Notes under the pieces: model-generated
What the model was told of the DNA's origin: nothing
Database searches by the model: none
What the model saw: only the letters and a program-made list of their open reading frames with translations
In this document: positions 1 through 10,842 of the stretch, in pieces
How the letters are laid out: each line of letters begins with the position of its first letter
How positions within the stretch are numbered: the stretch's first letter is position 1
Position numbers and translations under genes: made by a program
Source: Margaritispora aquatica
Lineage: Eukaryota; Ascomycota; Leotiomycetes; Helotiales; Discinellaceae
Direction of reading: 5' to 3'
DNA: 64,000 nucleotides
Assembly (NCBI GenBank): GCA_007644065.1
Contig: VJWN01000025.1
Location: 9,927-73,926, forward strand

Positions 1-880
1 ATTGGTTTAAGGTATGTCTAGCCTATTTGAGTGTATTTGTTCAATAATCAATCTTAAACCTTGCAAAGGGTGTTTACGTAATTGTTTTTAATAATTTAGC
101 TTGTGTAGATAAAGAAAAAGGTTCGTATACTATTTATTTGTCTTAAATACTTTTACATTTAGTATGTAGCCGAGAAAGTATTCTTATTGACTTAGTAATT
201 TAAACGGTATACAAGTATAATTTATTTGCCGAAATAGAATATTTATTAAAATATTATAAGTTAAGTTAAGGTATTAAATCGTTATTTCTATAACGACCTT
301 ATCGATAGTAAGGGGTATTAGATAAGGATTTAAGGAATAGATAAATTATTCAATATAACTTTAGATATATTATTAATAAGAGTTTTAAAAAAAACCTAAA
401 CCTTATACAAAACCTTCGTTCTTTTAAATCTTTTTAAATCCCTTTAAATTCACCAGAGTTCTTATACTCGTTGAAGTCTCTAGCCTTTTAAAGTCCGGCC
501 CTTTTGACGTAGACTCCACTACGTGATTATTCCGTACCCTTTAACTCCTCTCTATAGCCCTTGGCTGCTGAGCTTTAGATTTAGATGAATTTGTAATATA
601 CCCTATATTATTCATACGGCCGCGTCCCACTTAGGATTAGAAGCTGCCTACCTTCTACGAAATCTATATCGGGAATATTGATTGGTGCGGCTTTTGCCTT
701 TCAAAAAGTCTATAGATTATCAGCTCTAGATTTTTGTTAAGAAAACGCTATTGATTAAACTACTATTCTTATTTTCAGTATATATATTTATATTTTTCTT
801 TAAACTCTGTTCACCCAAGTCATTTTGTTTCTGTAAGCGGAAGTTCATATTTTATAATAACAGACCCTTAAAATATAGTG
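1..880. other. AT-rich, probably RIP-degraded non-coding block
   Basis: This stretch is clearly richer in A and T than the rest of the window and full of TpA steps, with stop codons in every frame. No protein-coding signal is visible. In Pezizomycotina such blocks are usually old transposon copies mutated by repeat-induced point mutation (RIP, C to T, favouring CpA to TpA). I cannot name the original element, and no terminal repeats are visible because the block runs off the left edge. The adjoining HET pseudogene ends right at its border. Confidence 0.5.
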
Positions 881-890
881 ACCAAGCCTT

Positions 891-2681
891 TTAAATGAGT
901 GTGATATTTTCTATCCGTCGCTTGCCCTTAGAGACATCTTTCACTGCTTGTCCTTCCATGTATCCATTCACAAAGCTGTCTCGACATATTAGCTTTTGAT
1001 TGAAGGACAACAACCCCCTACAGAGTTTGGCCTACCATGGTGAAAGATATAAATAAGAAGGGGCTCCATGCTCGGTATCTGCTGAGATACACAAAGGTAG
1101 ATTGCATCCTGGAAAAACACAGAGCAGGTCACCCTCTCTAGCCTTCAGGCCAACGAGTCCAAAGAGGCCTGACTTTGTGACACAGAATTGCCTTCCCACA
1201 AAAGAAAGCGTTAGCGCCCTCCGGAAGAGAGATATTTCCTGAGAAATTGTTCCAACTGATCTATTTCGCAAATAATCCAACCAAGCCAAGTACATACTAT
1301 CAATTCTTACATTATCAAACTCCCTACCCCACTTGAGGTCAGCAATAAGGGTTCGTCGAAAAGCTTTGTCCCATAATGCTACAGAAGTAGGGGCGGCTTC
1401 GGACCTAAGAAGGTGTTCGACAAGCGCAAACTCCTCTAACGTCTTTAGCTGTGCATAGTTTGGTGACACATGATGCTCAGTTTGTGGTGGCGGACCCCAC
1501 AGTTTCCAAATCTCGTCTAACACGATGGCCTTAACAACCATTACATCATTCTCAATTTTCACGCTGGGTCTTTCACCATGACTAGCGTCATGATTTTTCC
1601 ACACGAATCTGTAAGAATAAGGATCCGGTTGGAGATTATTCCAGTCTAGGCACCAGCTAGGTACATCTCGCTTAGAGATTGACCCACAGAAATTGAAGAA
1701 TTCTAAGCATTCTATTTCTACCGACTTCTTAACGACGTTTATAAAGGTCTAACTAACAGATTCCTTATAGTTTGGGATGATACCCTTTATTCCTGCCGAG
1801 AATGCCAGGAGGCCGAAGACCTTATCATGAGAACATGTGGCTTTGTTTCTGCGCAGAAGGTCCATTGAGTTCCAGAAATTGAGACTCTCTAGCGTTTGCG
1901 ATCGTCGATGGTTTTGGTAATCCGAGCGCAAACCGGCCAAACACCATGGTTGATTAAGATCAATGTTTTGTAAGCCTCGGGCCGGGTCTTTGGCTGTCAG
2001 TGGATGCTCTAGGTATTTGAAAAAGCTTTCGATTATGGTCCTCAAATTGTCCCATGAAAGCGTACTTTTATCACAAAGAAGCACTGCTAGCTCGTTGACA
2101 GCAACCTCTTGTACCACCCAGACCCTCGTAAAGTAAGGTCGCTCGAAGATGTGCCGGATTGAATTCCAAGTTTTCAACGATGTTTCCTCAATCTTATCAA
2201 ACATAGTCATCGACCCGTCCGAAGCAGCAAAGAACTCCAACCGTCTGAACGCATCGTCGCTGCCATGGGCTTCTTTGCCTAACCAAGAAACTACACGGCA
2301 TGCCTGGCTGTATATCTCACACATATTGATAACCTGCTTGCTCTTTTCGTCTTTATCGCTCTGATCGATGCATATAGCATCAATCCACAACGTTCGCGAT
2401 TTGTCTGGATATCGCAGTGCATTTAGTGCCTCTGCAAGATTTTCGGTGACTGGGAAGGGTTTTCGATCAAGAAGTATAGTTTGTACATTGTTCGGATTAT
2501 GGGTGCCCCAGACATATGATAGTGCCTCGAAGTCCTTACTGCATTCTTGAATAGTCGTATGTTTGAGGATGCATCGAACGGCAGAGTCTTGTATGGGTTG
2601 TTCTATGATAACCAGACGAAAGCTGAAGTTCGGCTTCTTGGTCAAGGTCTTAAGGGGTTTGTATTCAAATTTTAAACTCAT
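891..2681 (-). pseudogene. HET-domain (heterokaryon incompatibility) gene with two in-frame TAG codons
   Basis: Read on the minus strand from ATG 2681, one frame runs 597 codons to TAA at 891, interrupted only by TAG at codon 311 (1749-1751) and TAG at codon 550 (1032-1034). The N-terminal part is a classic HET domain: ALSYVWG (53-59), then LWIDAICIDQSD, then RVWVVQEVAV. Coding continues past the first TAG with an SWCLDWNN-like segment and GRQFCVTKSGLFGL, which matches the usual C-terminal part of HET proteins. Past the second TAG it gives DSFVNGYMEGQA, the typical HET tail. HET proteins trigger self/non-self cell death on hyphal fusion. No plausible intron removes the first TAG (the only GT-AG span is 30 nt). 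The second might be spliced out by a weak intron. Both stops could be CAG to TAG changes, the type of change RIP makes. Most likely it is a recently disabled gene. Confidence 0.8.
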
Positions 2682-3172
2682 TGTAGATAGCTTAAGGGAA
2701 TAAGAGTAGGTAGGGCGATTCTTGGGGTTTCAGGCCCAAGCTGTATCTGAGGGGAAAATGTTAAGTGGGTTACACAACGGAGGGTTACACAGACTAGTCT
2801 TACTCGAAGTCGAGTCTGGATGCTAAAGCGGCATTGATACAACCAAATATACTTGCATATACATTTATTGTTGGCTTACAAGTGAAAGGTAGCCAGTCGG
2901 ATATATTTGGATAAGCCAGACGCAAGTATAATAAGAAAAAGGATAATCAATAATTCGTCCCTCGGGTAATCGCTTTAGAAAAGGTTAGGATATTAGAAAG
3001 AGGATGTGACAGCTCGTCTATCCCATGTTCTACTAGCTATCGGGCTTTGGGTTTGAACAGAGAAGTTATAGGTCATGTAATGGGGTCCTATTGGAAAAGG
3101 CACTGGTTTCAAAACACAAAATTCTTTTGGCTTCTGAATCATTTATCATTCTATTGTAAATAATGCTCAAAA
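2682..3172. other. Intergenic, no gene seen
   Basis: This 0.49 kb spacer separates the HET pseudogene start and the 3' end of the small secreted protein gene. I see no coding frame, RNA gene or repeat. It presumably holds the old HET promoter. Confidence 0.4.
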
Positions 3173-3603
3173 CTACTTAGTCAATGGCGTGCATGGGTCG
3201 ACAAGATATTGAGCATTGCAAATGTATGTGGTTCTATAAATATAAGTGTTGGGTTTCGCTTCAAAAGATATATCAATACTTACACTTTGTCGGGGCAATA
3301 GCAGAGCTGATGATCAGCACATGGATCGCGAATGTAGACAACACAGCAATCATAAGGGCTAAAGATCTGGTTAGCCAGATGTAACTCGATGTATTGCTAA
3401 CAGATCCACTTACGTGTTGTCTGGACAGTATGCAGTGCACTTTGGCTTCTTGCAAACAGCACGTTCAGCTAAGCTTGCATCTGTGCCCTCGATTAGAACA
3501 TCTACAGAATATCTGAAGGTCGTTGTTTTGTAAACTTACCAGCTGGGGTTGCCAGAGCGCCAGCTGCGAGCAAGCTGCCCAGAAGAACTTTGAAGAATTG
3601 CAT
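3173..3603 (-). CDS. Small secreted cysteine-rich protein (effector-like), 4-exon model
   Basis: No long open frame exists here; the gene appears only after splicing. Exons: 3540-3603, 3414-3468, 3284-3358, 3173-3233, giving 84 aa. Donors are GTAAGT in all three introns, and acceptors are TTAG, TTAG and ATAG. Residues 1-19 are a signal peptide (MQFFKVLLGSLLAAGALA). The mature part has cysteines spaced C-x4-C-x3-C-x7-CC-x7-C-x5-C-x-C, plus two more in exon 4. If the last intron is not used, a TAA at 3280-3282 ends the protein at 65 aa with eight cysteines. Both forms have an even cysteine count, which suits disulfide bonding. No family is recognised; the size, secretion signal and cysteine density are typical of fungal secreted effector-like or antimicrobial-like proteins. 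Function is unknown. Confidence 0.65.
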
Positions 3604-4447
3604 ATTGGGTATCGTTGATGTGGTTTGTTGAGTAGAAGGGTTGATCTAGTCTGTCCTGTGAAGTTGTTACTGATTGAGTGTTCCTGGGACATTCTTCATA
3701 GCTTTATACCTAAGCTTCCCATTCTACCTCGGCATATGTGCCATCTCTTAAGGAATCCTTCAGACCATCCATTCCATACGAGCTGATTTATTCCTGCACT
3801 CTCCGGTGTATTACTGTAAGACGAATTGGTGCCTGTGTAACTATTCCGTTGGCTGCTGACAGGATTCGTCTAATGTGCCAAGGCCACCACGTTTCTTCAG
3901 CCTCACCGGCAAAATACCAGACGGCATTCCCCCTCCTTTGGTATTGAGATGCTTACCCGACTTCTTGCAGCCACGTCAATGGCCAAAGAGTGGAAGCAAG
4001 GGTTCAAATGGAGCGATGCTATGCATAGAAATCCTCTGCCAAGGCACCGGCTGTTGCATTGCGGAGCCGGGTGGAATGCTGGGGAAAATGTTGCTCCGTG
4101 AGTTGGAAGGACAGCCATGGGAGCTTGAGGGATCGTAATGATCAGAATATCTGAGGAAACCGTGTGCCTTCACTAAAGACTCCAGCTTCACACTCAAGAT
4201 AAGTAGCAACAAGCACTAAACAAAGCATAATAGCAGAAAGTACTTTCGAACACAAGGTAACATTGAGCAGAGAAAACCGCATTTAGCATGCAACCTGGAC
4301 TCAACTAAGAAGTAGCGGGCGAGAAAAGCCACCAGCTTCAAAAAACGCCTCCAAAGAGATATGAGTTCGCTTTATATCTTTCCAAGCAACCAATGACCAT
4401 TATAAATTTAGCCACGAATCCGCACCCATATGCAGATATAGAATTGC
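3604..4447. other. Intergenic, no gene supported
   Basis: Several overlapping short frames occur on both strands at about 3740-4210. None has a recognisable domain, a signal peptide or consistent splice signals, so I read them as chance. The stretch should include the promoter of the small secreted protein gene. Confidence 0.4.
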
Positions 4448-5089
4448 CTAAATTAGAGATAGCACAGCTTTCTCCCCATTAGTCTGTTGTATTGAGTAGC
4501 TTTTCCAACCCGCTTTTGGCAAATCGATGCTAGGATCCTCTGATAGGAACTTCATGAACACTCCGTGAGTGACCACCACTATCTCATCCTTCTCCCTGCC
4601 CCTCAGTTCTAAGGCTCTTTTTGACAGCCTCCCCCGTACATCAGCCGCTCGTATTTCGATAGAGTGGTCATCTGGGGCGTAGTATCCTTCTTTCTTAAGC
4701 CACCTAGGCTCCAGTTTTGAGAAATCCAGGCAAGGAAATTCTTCCGTCAATTGTGTTGTCTCGGAACCGATGTCGCACTGTAGAGCGCTGCGTTCCTGCA
4801 AGCCAGGGTCAAGGATGAGCAGAGCACCGTTATCAATGCCCATGCCTGAGTTCGCATCGTAGTAAGCTTTGTCCAGGATGTTTGAAAATCCCTTGAGCGT
4901 AGTTTGGATGGTTCGTCGAAGCGGCGAGGTGATCACGAGGCCAACTTTCCAAGCTTGAGAAAATGTAAGTTGCAGTTCGGCTGCTTGTTCAAAGCCTCTC
5001 TCAGTCAGACCCGGATCACGACGTGAAAAATCTTTTTCGATATTGTGCACAGATTCGGCATGTCTGATAAGGTGGATAATGGCTGTCAT
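4448..5089 (-). CDS. Histidine phosphatase superfamily protein (phosphoglycerate mutase-like)
   Basis: A single-exon gene of 213 aa. The N-terminus IIHLIRHAESVHN carries the RHxE signature with the phospho-accepting His10. DPGLTERGFEQA follows, as in the family, as does SPLRRTIQTT (the second arginine region). The second catalytic histidine lies in VVVTHGVFMKFL near residue 175. It has no signal peptide and no membrane segment, so it is probably cytosolic. The family covers phosphoglycerate mutases, fructose-2,6-bisphosphatases and broad phosphatases. The short length and sequence style fit the uncharacterised fungal group rather than the glycolytic enzyme. The substrate cannot be told. Confidence 0.9.
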   Translation of the reverse strand: MTAIIHLIRHAESVHNIEKDFSRRDPGLTERGFEQAAELQLTFSQAWKVGLVITSPLRRTIQTTLKGFSNILDKAYYDANSGMGIDNGALLILDPGLQERSALQCDIGSETTQLTEEFPCLDFSKLEPRWLKKEGYYAPDDHSIEIRAADVRGRLSKRALELRGREKDEIVVVTHGVFMKFLSEDPSIDLPKAGWKSYSIQQTNGEKAVLSLI

Positions 5090-5730
5090 TTTGTGGCCTG
5101 GGAGAGGTGATTATGGCTAATACTCGTTTGTAATGTTGGAGAGATGGAAGATTTCTCCAAATTTCGAGACTGCAAAGAATAAGAAGATAAACTCTAAATG
5201 AGAGTGGGTGTTCGAATGCAGTACAAGAAAAATTATCAGCGAAAGTGTAATTATAATGGCTTTGGACATACCTTATAAGAAATTCTTAATTCCCTTTGCA
5301 TTTGTTGAGATCGCGATTTTTGGCTCTGCTGTTGCGTCATTTACACAACTTGGCTTGATTGGAGGTTTCTATCTAGAGGCGTTGTATCACTTCATTTACC
5401 ATATGACGACGATTTATTTTTATCCTCTCGAATGTACATGACTTTTGAACACATTCTAAGGCATGATCCCAGCATTTTGTGCTATGTTGATTCCGTCTTC
5501 GACGATAATGAGTTTGGGCAGCCTCGTAAAGCAATAGAAGACAAAAGTTATCAAATATAATTCAAAGTGAAATGCGAAACAATGGCAGGGTATACAACTC
5601 TACATGTCATTGTTGGCAATAAAATACACAATTTCTATTACGATGCCTGTAGCCAACCCTTTAGCCATTCACAATGTTTCATGTCTCTAAAGGGGTTGAA
5701 TCTTTTCTTTCAAACACCTTCAATTGATAC
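5090..5730. other. Intergenic, no gene supported
   Basis: This spacer lies upstream of the phosphatase and downstream of the DUF829 gene. Two plus-strand frames here (5208-5441 and 5567-5929) are AT-rich and match no family, and the second overlaps the 3' end of the DUF829 gene. Nothing else is seen. Confidence 0.4.
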
Positions 5731-6570
5731 TCAGCAGTCAACATTCTTAACAATATTCCAAAAAGCCTCAACTTTCTGCCAATATCGCTCGTTATCGAGG
5801 ATAAGATGCTGCACGTGCGGTGTAGCTGCCTCCTTCAAAGAATCAACCATAACTACACCACTCCCCTTTGCTTGTCCCATGTGCCTTTCCACATCCTTAC
5901 TGCTGACAAGCTTATCACTCTCGCTGTAGATGTAAAGTCTCCCGGCAGATTTACTAACAAACGTAAAGTCGTTCAATTGCTCAAAGACTTTATCCACAAT
6001 TGAAGACATTCCAAATGCCCATTTAGTGACGCCAACAGCTCCAAGTATAAGAGCAGTGATAGCAGCTAAAGGATACCAAAAGACACCTTTGGGAAGTCCA
6101 ACACTCATCGCGGCCCATGCTTCGGCAAAATCCGGCTGACCCGGAGCAGAGTCCAAAACGATTCCCTTTGGAGCAAAGTCTAGGCCGAGAGATCTGTGAA
6201 GTGTGCAAATATCGACGCAGGCGAGTCCTCCGCCGTTACTGAAGAGATGAATGAGAATTTTTGGCTCGGGTGATGGATCGCTCTGGACCACAGAAACTAC
6301 CGGCTTCATGATCGAGAGACGGGTAGAAGTGCTTGTCGTCATGAACCATTCCGCCATGGAACGCACAGAAACTATGCGGGCGAATGGAAAGAGAAGGCAG
6401 TATTTCTGATAAATAGATGCGAGAGCGCGAGATCTTGGAGAAGCTCCCATCCATTGTAAGATGATAATGGTTGTCGGATCCAATTCATGACCACGAGCCG
6501 GGATAGAATTTGCTGGTGTGTAGGTTGAGATCGCAGAATTGATCCTGACGAAATCAAGAGTCTCCGACAT
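5731..6570 (-). CDS. DUF829 / TMEM53-like (PaxU-like) protein, putative alpha/beta hydrolase
   Basis: A single exon. I start at ATG 6570 (MSETLDFV) because the 15 codons upstream look like leader. The product is about 279 aa. It shows the DUF829 pattern: an early beta strand TTIIILQWMGASPRS, the nucleophile-elbow-like HLFSNGGG, an IVLDSAPG segment and a late histidine in TPHVQHLI. The family includes mammalian TMEM53 and fungal PaxU-like proteins found near indole-diterpene clusters, whose biochemical role is poorly known. A hydrophobic stretch in the middle (YPLAAITALILGAVGV) could be membrane-embedded. There are no secondary-metabolism genes around it, so a housekeeping role is as likely as a biosynthetic one. 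Confidence 0.85.
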   Translation of the reverse strand: MSETLDFVRINSAISTYTPANSIPARGHELDPTTIIILQWMGASPRSRALASIYQKYCLLFPFARIVSVRSMAEWFMTTSTSTRLSIMKPVVSVVQSDPSPEPKILIHLFSNGGGLACVDICTLHRSLGLDFAPKGIVLDSAPGQPDFAEAWAAMSVGLPKGVFWYPLAAITALILGAVGVTKWAFGMSSIVDKVFEQLNDFTFVSKSAGRLYIYSESDKLVSSKDVERHMGQAKGSGVVMVDSLKEAATPHVQHLILDNERYWQKVEAFWNIVKNVDC

Positions 6571-7124
6571 TGTTAATGCCTTTGACGAGTTCCTAAGTCC
6601 TGATTTGTTGTTCAATTTCAGGGGAGAAGAATGTTCAAAGGCAAATCGTCAGAAGTGCCAGAGTCTTGAAATATATGTGATCAATGGAGCGGCAACGGCA
6701 ACGGTATCATTGTCCGTCTCGTGATTCTCGGCCAATCATATGTGGTCGTGCGCTTAGGGCAGAGGAACGAGGTGAGATTCAACAAGCGAAGTCAGCGCCA
6801 GTGAACTATTCAGGGTTTGAAGGATCTTTATGATTGGAACAATAGATCGTTCCATGATAATTTGCTTTCATCGCTGAAATTACATCTATCTTGACTGCCT
6901 CGATCTCATGGGTACTCTACCCTTTCATTCCCCACACCGTGGAACTGGAAAGAAACAGGATGGCATTTGCAGTCTTGTTGGTATTCAACTTTGACCAATC
7001 GAAAGAGCACATTTAGGTTGGACAAACATGAGCTAATGATCATTTGATAATAACTTTGAGACCTGAACGCTTGAAAGACTAAGAGTTGGCCAGGTTTGTT
7101 AATGGCAAAACAACACATCTATTT
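6571..7124. other. Intergenic, no gene seen
   Basis: This 0.55 kb spacer lies between two minus-strand genes. It should hold the promoter of the DUF829 gene and the terminator of the transporter gene. No other structure is noticed. Confidence 0.4.
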
Positions 7125-8789
7125 TCATCGCATGCGTTCAAGACTTCTTCCCTCTTTCCTCCTGCACTTCAAGAACCATGCACAACTTGCCCAGCACATG
7201 CCAATGCCGATCCAGCTATAGGCAGGCATCTTCCACCCAGCCATAATAGGTAACAAGAAAGCCGCTCGAGGCACAAATAAGAAGTTTGTCGTCAATGGAC
7301 TTGTCGCTCTGGTGAGTGCAATCGTACACCAAAAGACTGCCCATGACCCAAGACCTCCGCATACCACCATCAACCAATGGAAAAATACGTCTAGAAAATA
7401 GCAATTACGGTAGATATTGGTAACCTCGCCGGAAAGGATGACAACTGGCGTGAAGAGAAGAATAGATAGAACGGATGTGTAATGCAGGAGACTCCAGTAA
7501 GCTCTTGCCTCCTCCTTAGACCCAGAGAAGTCGCCTGCTGAAGCTGACGAAGGAAATGTTCCAAGCAACTCTCCCTGTGGTATGAGCTGCGCAACCAAAG
7601 ATTTGTAGGTACGTTGTAGTTGCACTGGATACAACGCCACAAAAAATGAGGAGAATATCCCCGCAACGACGCTCTCCCACGTCACTCTGGCATTGGGCCG
7701 AACGGTAGCGATGAATAGCATGATTGTCGCACATAAGGCCGAGGAGACGGTGGAAACACTATGGGAGCTTTGCGAAAGAAAGTATGTGAAGAAAAGAGTC
7801 AGGGGCACTATGCCAATCCGAGCAAGAGTGTAAATAGGAAGCTCGGCATATGCAAATGAGAGGTTTGACAAGCATACTTTAGCCACGAAGATAATGGCAC
7901 AAGGTAGAACAGTCTTCACAACCTTGAAGTCAAACTCGAGAAAGCCACCGCCAGCAATGCCACCTTTGCGTAATTGCATCCACGAAGCCACTGTTTCCAT
8001 GATGCCAATGGCTTTCCCATGCCCACGAAATCGTGGAGCGGAATTGGTATCAAGGGGTCTTGATGGAGCAACTCCTCCTGCCAATCCCGAACTGATCAAC
8101 CATGGACTGACCCATCTGGTTATGTATGCTGATAGAGTGATCCAAAAATGCGTCATAAACATCTCGATCAGCGTCGTAGTTAATGGGTATGGAAACTTGT
8201 AGACTCCCGCTATTAAAGTCATCAGCTTTGTGTGATGGGTATAATTTTGTTGGAGGTACGCACTCCAGAGGATGATCCTATTCATGAGAATAAGTCCTAT
8301 TTGGCAACCTCCAAGCCAGATAATCAATATGCCAATGTATAACTGCCAGCCCAATTTCGTATTGAAGAGGAAATGACCTAACCCTCCACCGTAGATCAAA
8401 TGCCTCCATCCCGTCAATTTCCCTGAATCCTGCAAGAAAGGCTGCCTGGCTGAGTTTGGAGAGTCCCCCCAATCATCATCATCCGTTTCTGAGCCATTAG
8501 AGGGATTTGAATCGGAATGGCGTCTCCTAAAGGGAGATGGGGAACGCGAGATGCTAATGAGAGGAATCGGGGTGCTCCGGAACTCTGTGGAGGACTTGGG
8601 ATTGTAATGTGACATGTTGGATTTTGATTGAGAAAGATGTCTTTCTTGCTCCCCGTCAAGACTGCCGCTGTCCGAAGAATTGCTACGCTGTCGCTGATGC
8701 ACCCGTATCTTACTTTTCGCTGAAGACAGGAGGTATTGGAGAGCGGGTTTGAAAGGATCAGGCGTTTCCGTGTTCTTAGGGGAGAACAT
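7125..8789 (-). CDS. Nucleotide-sugar / triose-phosphate transporter family membrane protein
   Basis: A single-exon gene of 554 aa. Residues 1-125 are hydrophilic, serine-rich and probably cytosolic, with an RRRHSDSNPSNGSETDDDDW stretch. From about residue 150 there are eight to ten hydrophobic segments typical of the drug/metabolite transporter fold, including a FPYPLTTTLIEMF-type TM and SNLSFAYAELPIYTLARIG, which resembles the conserved core of TPT/nucleotide-sugar carriers. A hydrophilic loop (about 235-275) splits the first half. Members move nucleotide sugars into Golgi or ER, or organic phosphates across membranes; the substrate here is unknown. It is divergent from COX15, with 467 bp between start codons. 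Confidence 0.8.
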   Translation of the reverse strand: MFSPKNTETPDPFKPALQYLLSSAKSKIRVHQRQRSNSSDSGSLDGEQERHLSQSKSNMSHYNPKSSTEFRSTPIPLISISRSPSPFRRRHSDSNPSNGSETDDDDWGDSPNSARQPFLQDSGKLTGWRHLIYGGGLGHFLFNTKLGWQLYIGILIIWLGGCQIGLILMNRIILWSAYLQQNYTHHTKLMTLIAGVYKFPYPLTTTLIEMFMTHFWITLSAYITRWVSPWLISSGLAGGVAPSRPLDTNSAPRFRGHGKAIGIMETVASWMQLRKGGIAGGGFLEFDFKVVKTVLPCAIIFVAKVCLSNLSFAYAELPIYTLARIGIVPLTLFFTYFLSQSSHSVSTVSSALCATIMLFIATVRPNARVTWESVVAGIFSSFFVALYPVQLQRTYKSLVAQLIPQGELLGTFPSSASAGDFSGSKEEARAYWSLLHYTSVLSILLFTPVVILSGEVTNIYRNCYFLDVFFHWLMVVCGGLGSWAVFWCTIALTRATSPLTTNFLFVPRAAFLLPIMAGWKMPAYSWIGIGMCWASCAWFLKCRRKEGRSLERMR

Positions 8790-9256
8790 GGACAGAGGGC
8801 GGAACAGCAGAACCTTAAGGGCGAAACATCTGGATTATAGTCGCAGCTAAGAGCTTTGAGGAGTAGCAGCAGAGACTAGCGCAAATAGGTTTTATGACGG
8901 TCACAGACAGTGACAGCTTTGAAGGTTCAACGATTGCAAAGAGTGGTGGGTGCTTTACGAATTGCGATCAACATTGGGTTACCTTAGTGTGTAAGGTAAG
9001 GTCGAACTGTTTTTGTTACCGACGAGGACGAAGCCGAATCCAGTTCCCGTCCCTGGACGTTGGAGGAACGGTTCCGCCTCTTCGGCGATTCACCAATCGG
9101 CATTTCTCCGTTTCACCTTCTTCCCCGGCGCCTCATAGCCTGATCCACCACCCCTGTAGATTCACACCACTTCTGGGCTCATGAATTCGAATAGCTAAAT
9201 CGACAACTCCTCGACAAAACCTCTTTTTCTTTTGTTTCCTACAACACGACGTTGAG
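8790..9256. promoter_or_regulatory. Shared divergent promoter region, transporter / COX15
   Basis: The 467 bp between the two divergent start codons must contain both promoters. I see pyrimidine-rich stretches just upstream of the COX15 start, typical of fungal core promoters, but no specific factor site that I would defend. Confidence 0.4.
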
Positions 9257-10842
9257 ATGAGTTCAATAATTCCAACGTTGAGGAGATCGGCGCCACGCCT
9301 AGCTCGAGATTTCTTCGTCTGCCATCAATGCCTACAAGCACCCCGCACAGCATTGCGACCACTGCGTCTTCCTATCAAGGCGAGTTCTAGAAGCATAAGA
9401 TTCAACAGTAGCGCTGCGACATACTCTGATGCTTTGAGTTCGAAGACGAGCACTCTGGGGTCCATCAATGAGGCCATCTTACAAAAGAGCCGTTCGCGAG
9501 CCAACAAGAGCGGCAATGTTAAGAAGGGATTCTTCCCAGACACGAATTCAAATACAGTTGCGTACTGGTTACTGGCATCAGCGGGGAGTGTGTTTGGACT
9601 GGTAGTCTTTGGGGGCTTGACGCGGTTGACAGAATCCGGGTGTGTTTGTCTGGTGGTGCTCTACATGTATTTGAACTAATGCTCTCTAGACTGAGTATCA
9701 CCGAATGGCGCCCAGTTGCTGGCTCACTGCCACCACTTTCTCTTGCAGACTGGCAATCTGAATTCGACAAGTACAGAGCCTCTCCGGAATTCAAGCTTCT
9801 CAATCCACATATGACAATGGATGAGTTCAAGAAAATCTACTACATGGAGTGGGGACACAGGCTTTGGGGACGATTCGTTGGGCTGTCTTTCGTCATCCCA
9901 GCTATATACTTTGTTGCGAGGAGGAAAGTCTCTGCAAACATGTCCTTGCGATTATTTGGTGTGTCTTGCTTGATTGGAGCACAAGGAGCAATGGGCTGGT
10001 ATATGGTAAAATCTGGTTTGAAGGATGACCTTTTCGCGCCTGGATCGCATCCAAGAGTCTCACAATACAGGCTCACGGCACATCTCGGCGCAGCATTTAT
10101 CTGCTACACTGCCATGCTTTGGAACGGTCTCTCTATCCTACGGACAAATGCCCTGCTTTCTCATCCTTCCGAAGGCCTTGCTCAGCTCAAGCACCTCAAA
10201 GTACCTGCTCTTTCTGTTTTCCGCAAGTCGGTCGCAGGTCTAGCTGTTCTTGTCTTTACAACTGCAATGTCTGGCGGTCTGGTGGCAGGCCTCGATGCCG
10301 GAATGATATACAATGAGTTCCCCCGCATGGGTACCGGCTTCCATCCTCCGAAATCCGAACTCTTCGACAAATTTTATTCTCGTAGAGAGGATGGATCTGA
10401 TATTTGGTGGAGAAACATGCTTGAGAATCCCAGCACTGTGCAGCTCAACCACCGCGTCTTGGCTACAACTACTTTCACAGCTATTATGTCTCTTTGGGCA
10501 TACACACGCTTCAATGGCCGTGTCAAAAAAGCTCTGCCCAATGCGGCACGTAAAGGCATGCTGGGAGTTGTGCATCTAGTGCTTCTGCAAGTTTCGCTGG
10601 GTATTTCCACTCTGATCTACCTCGTGCCCATTCCTCTCGCATCGGCTCATCAAGCAGGGAGCCTTGCACTTCTCACTGGAGTTTTGGTGTTAGGAAATAG
10701 AGTGTGGGTACCTAGACGCGCTTGGAGACTCGTGGAGCAAAGATTAAAGCAGGCTGCTGCTGTAACAACAAAGCCAGTTCGTCCATCCCTGCTATTGCAC
10801 TCGGATTTGAAGGCTATCCAAAACCTGCGTCCTTCAGCATAG
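9257..10842 (+). CDS. COX15: Heme A synthase, mitochondrial inner membrane
   Basis: Exons 9257-9639 and 9690-10842 give 511 aa, close to yeast Cox15. Cox15 hydroxylates the C8 methyl of heme O, making heme A for cytochrome c oxidase. The first 70 residues are basic and serine-rich, as expected for a mitochondrial presequence. The core shows GGLTRLTESG (split by the intron) followed by LSITEWRPVAGSLPP, the family hallmark. Four conserved heme-ligand histidine contexts are visible: WGHRLWGR, RLTAHLGAA, LNHRVLATT and ASAHQAGSL. Hydrophobic segments between them fit eight transmembrane helices. The 50 bp intron starts GTGTGT, ends CTCTAG, and restores the glycine codon across the junction. Confidence 0.96.

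Noticed and set aside
5208..5441. 77-codon hydrophobic plus-strand frame
   Set aside because: Could be a small membrane peptide, but no homology, no promoter evidence and an AT-rich context.
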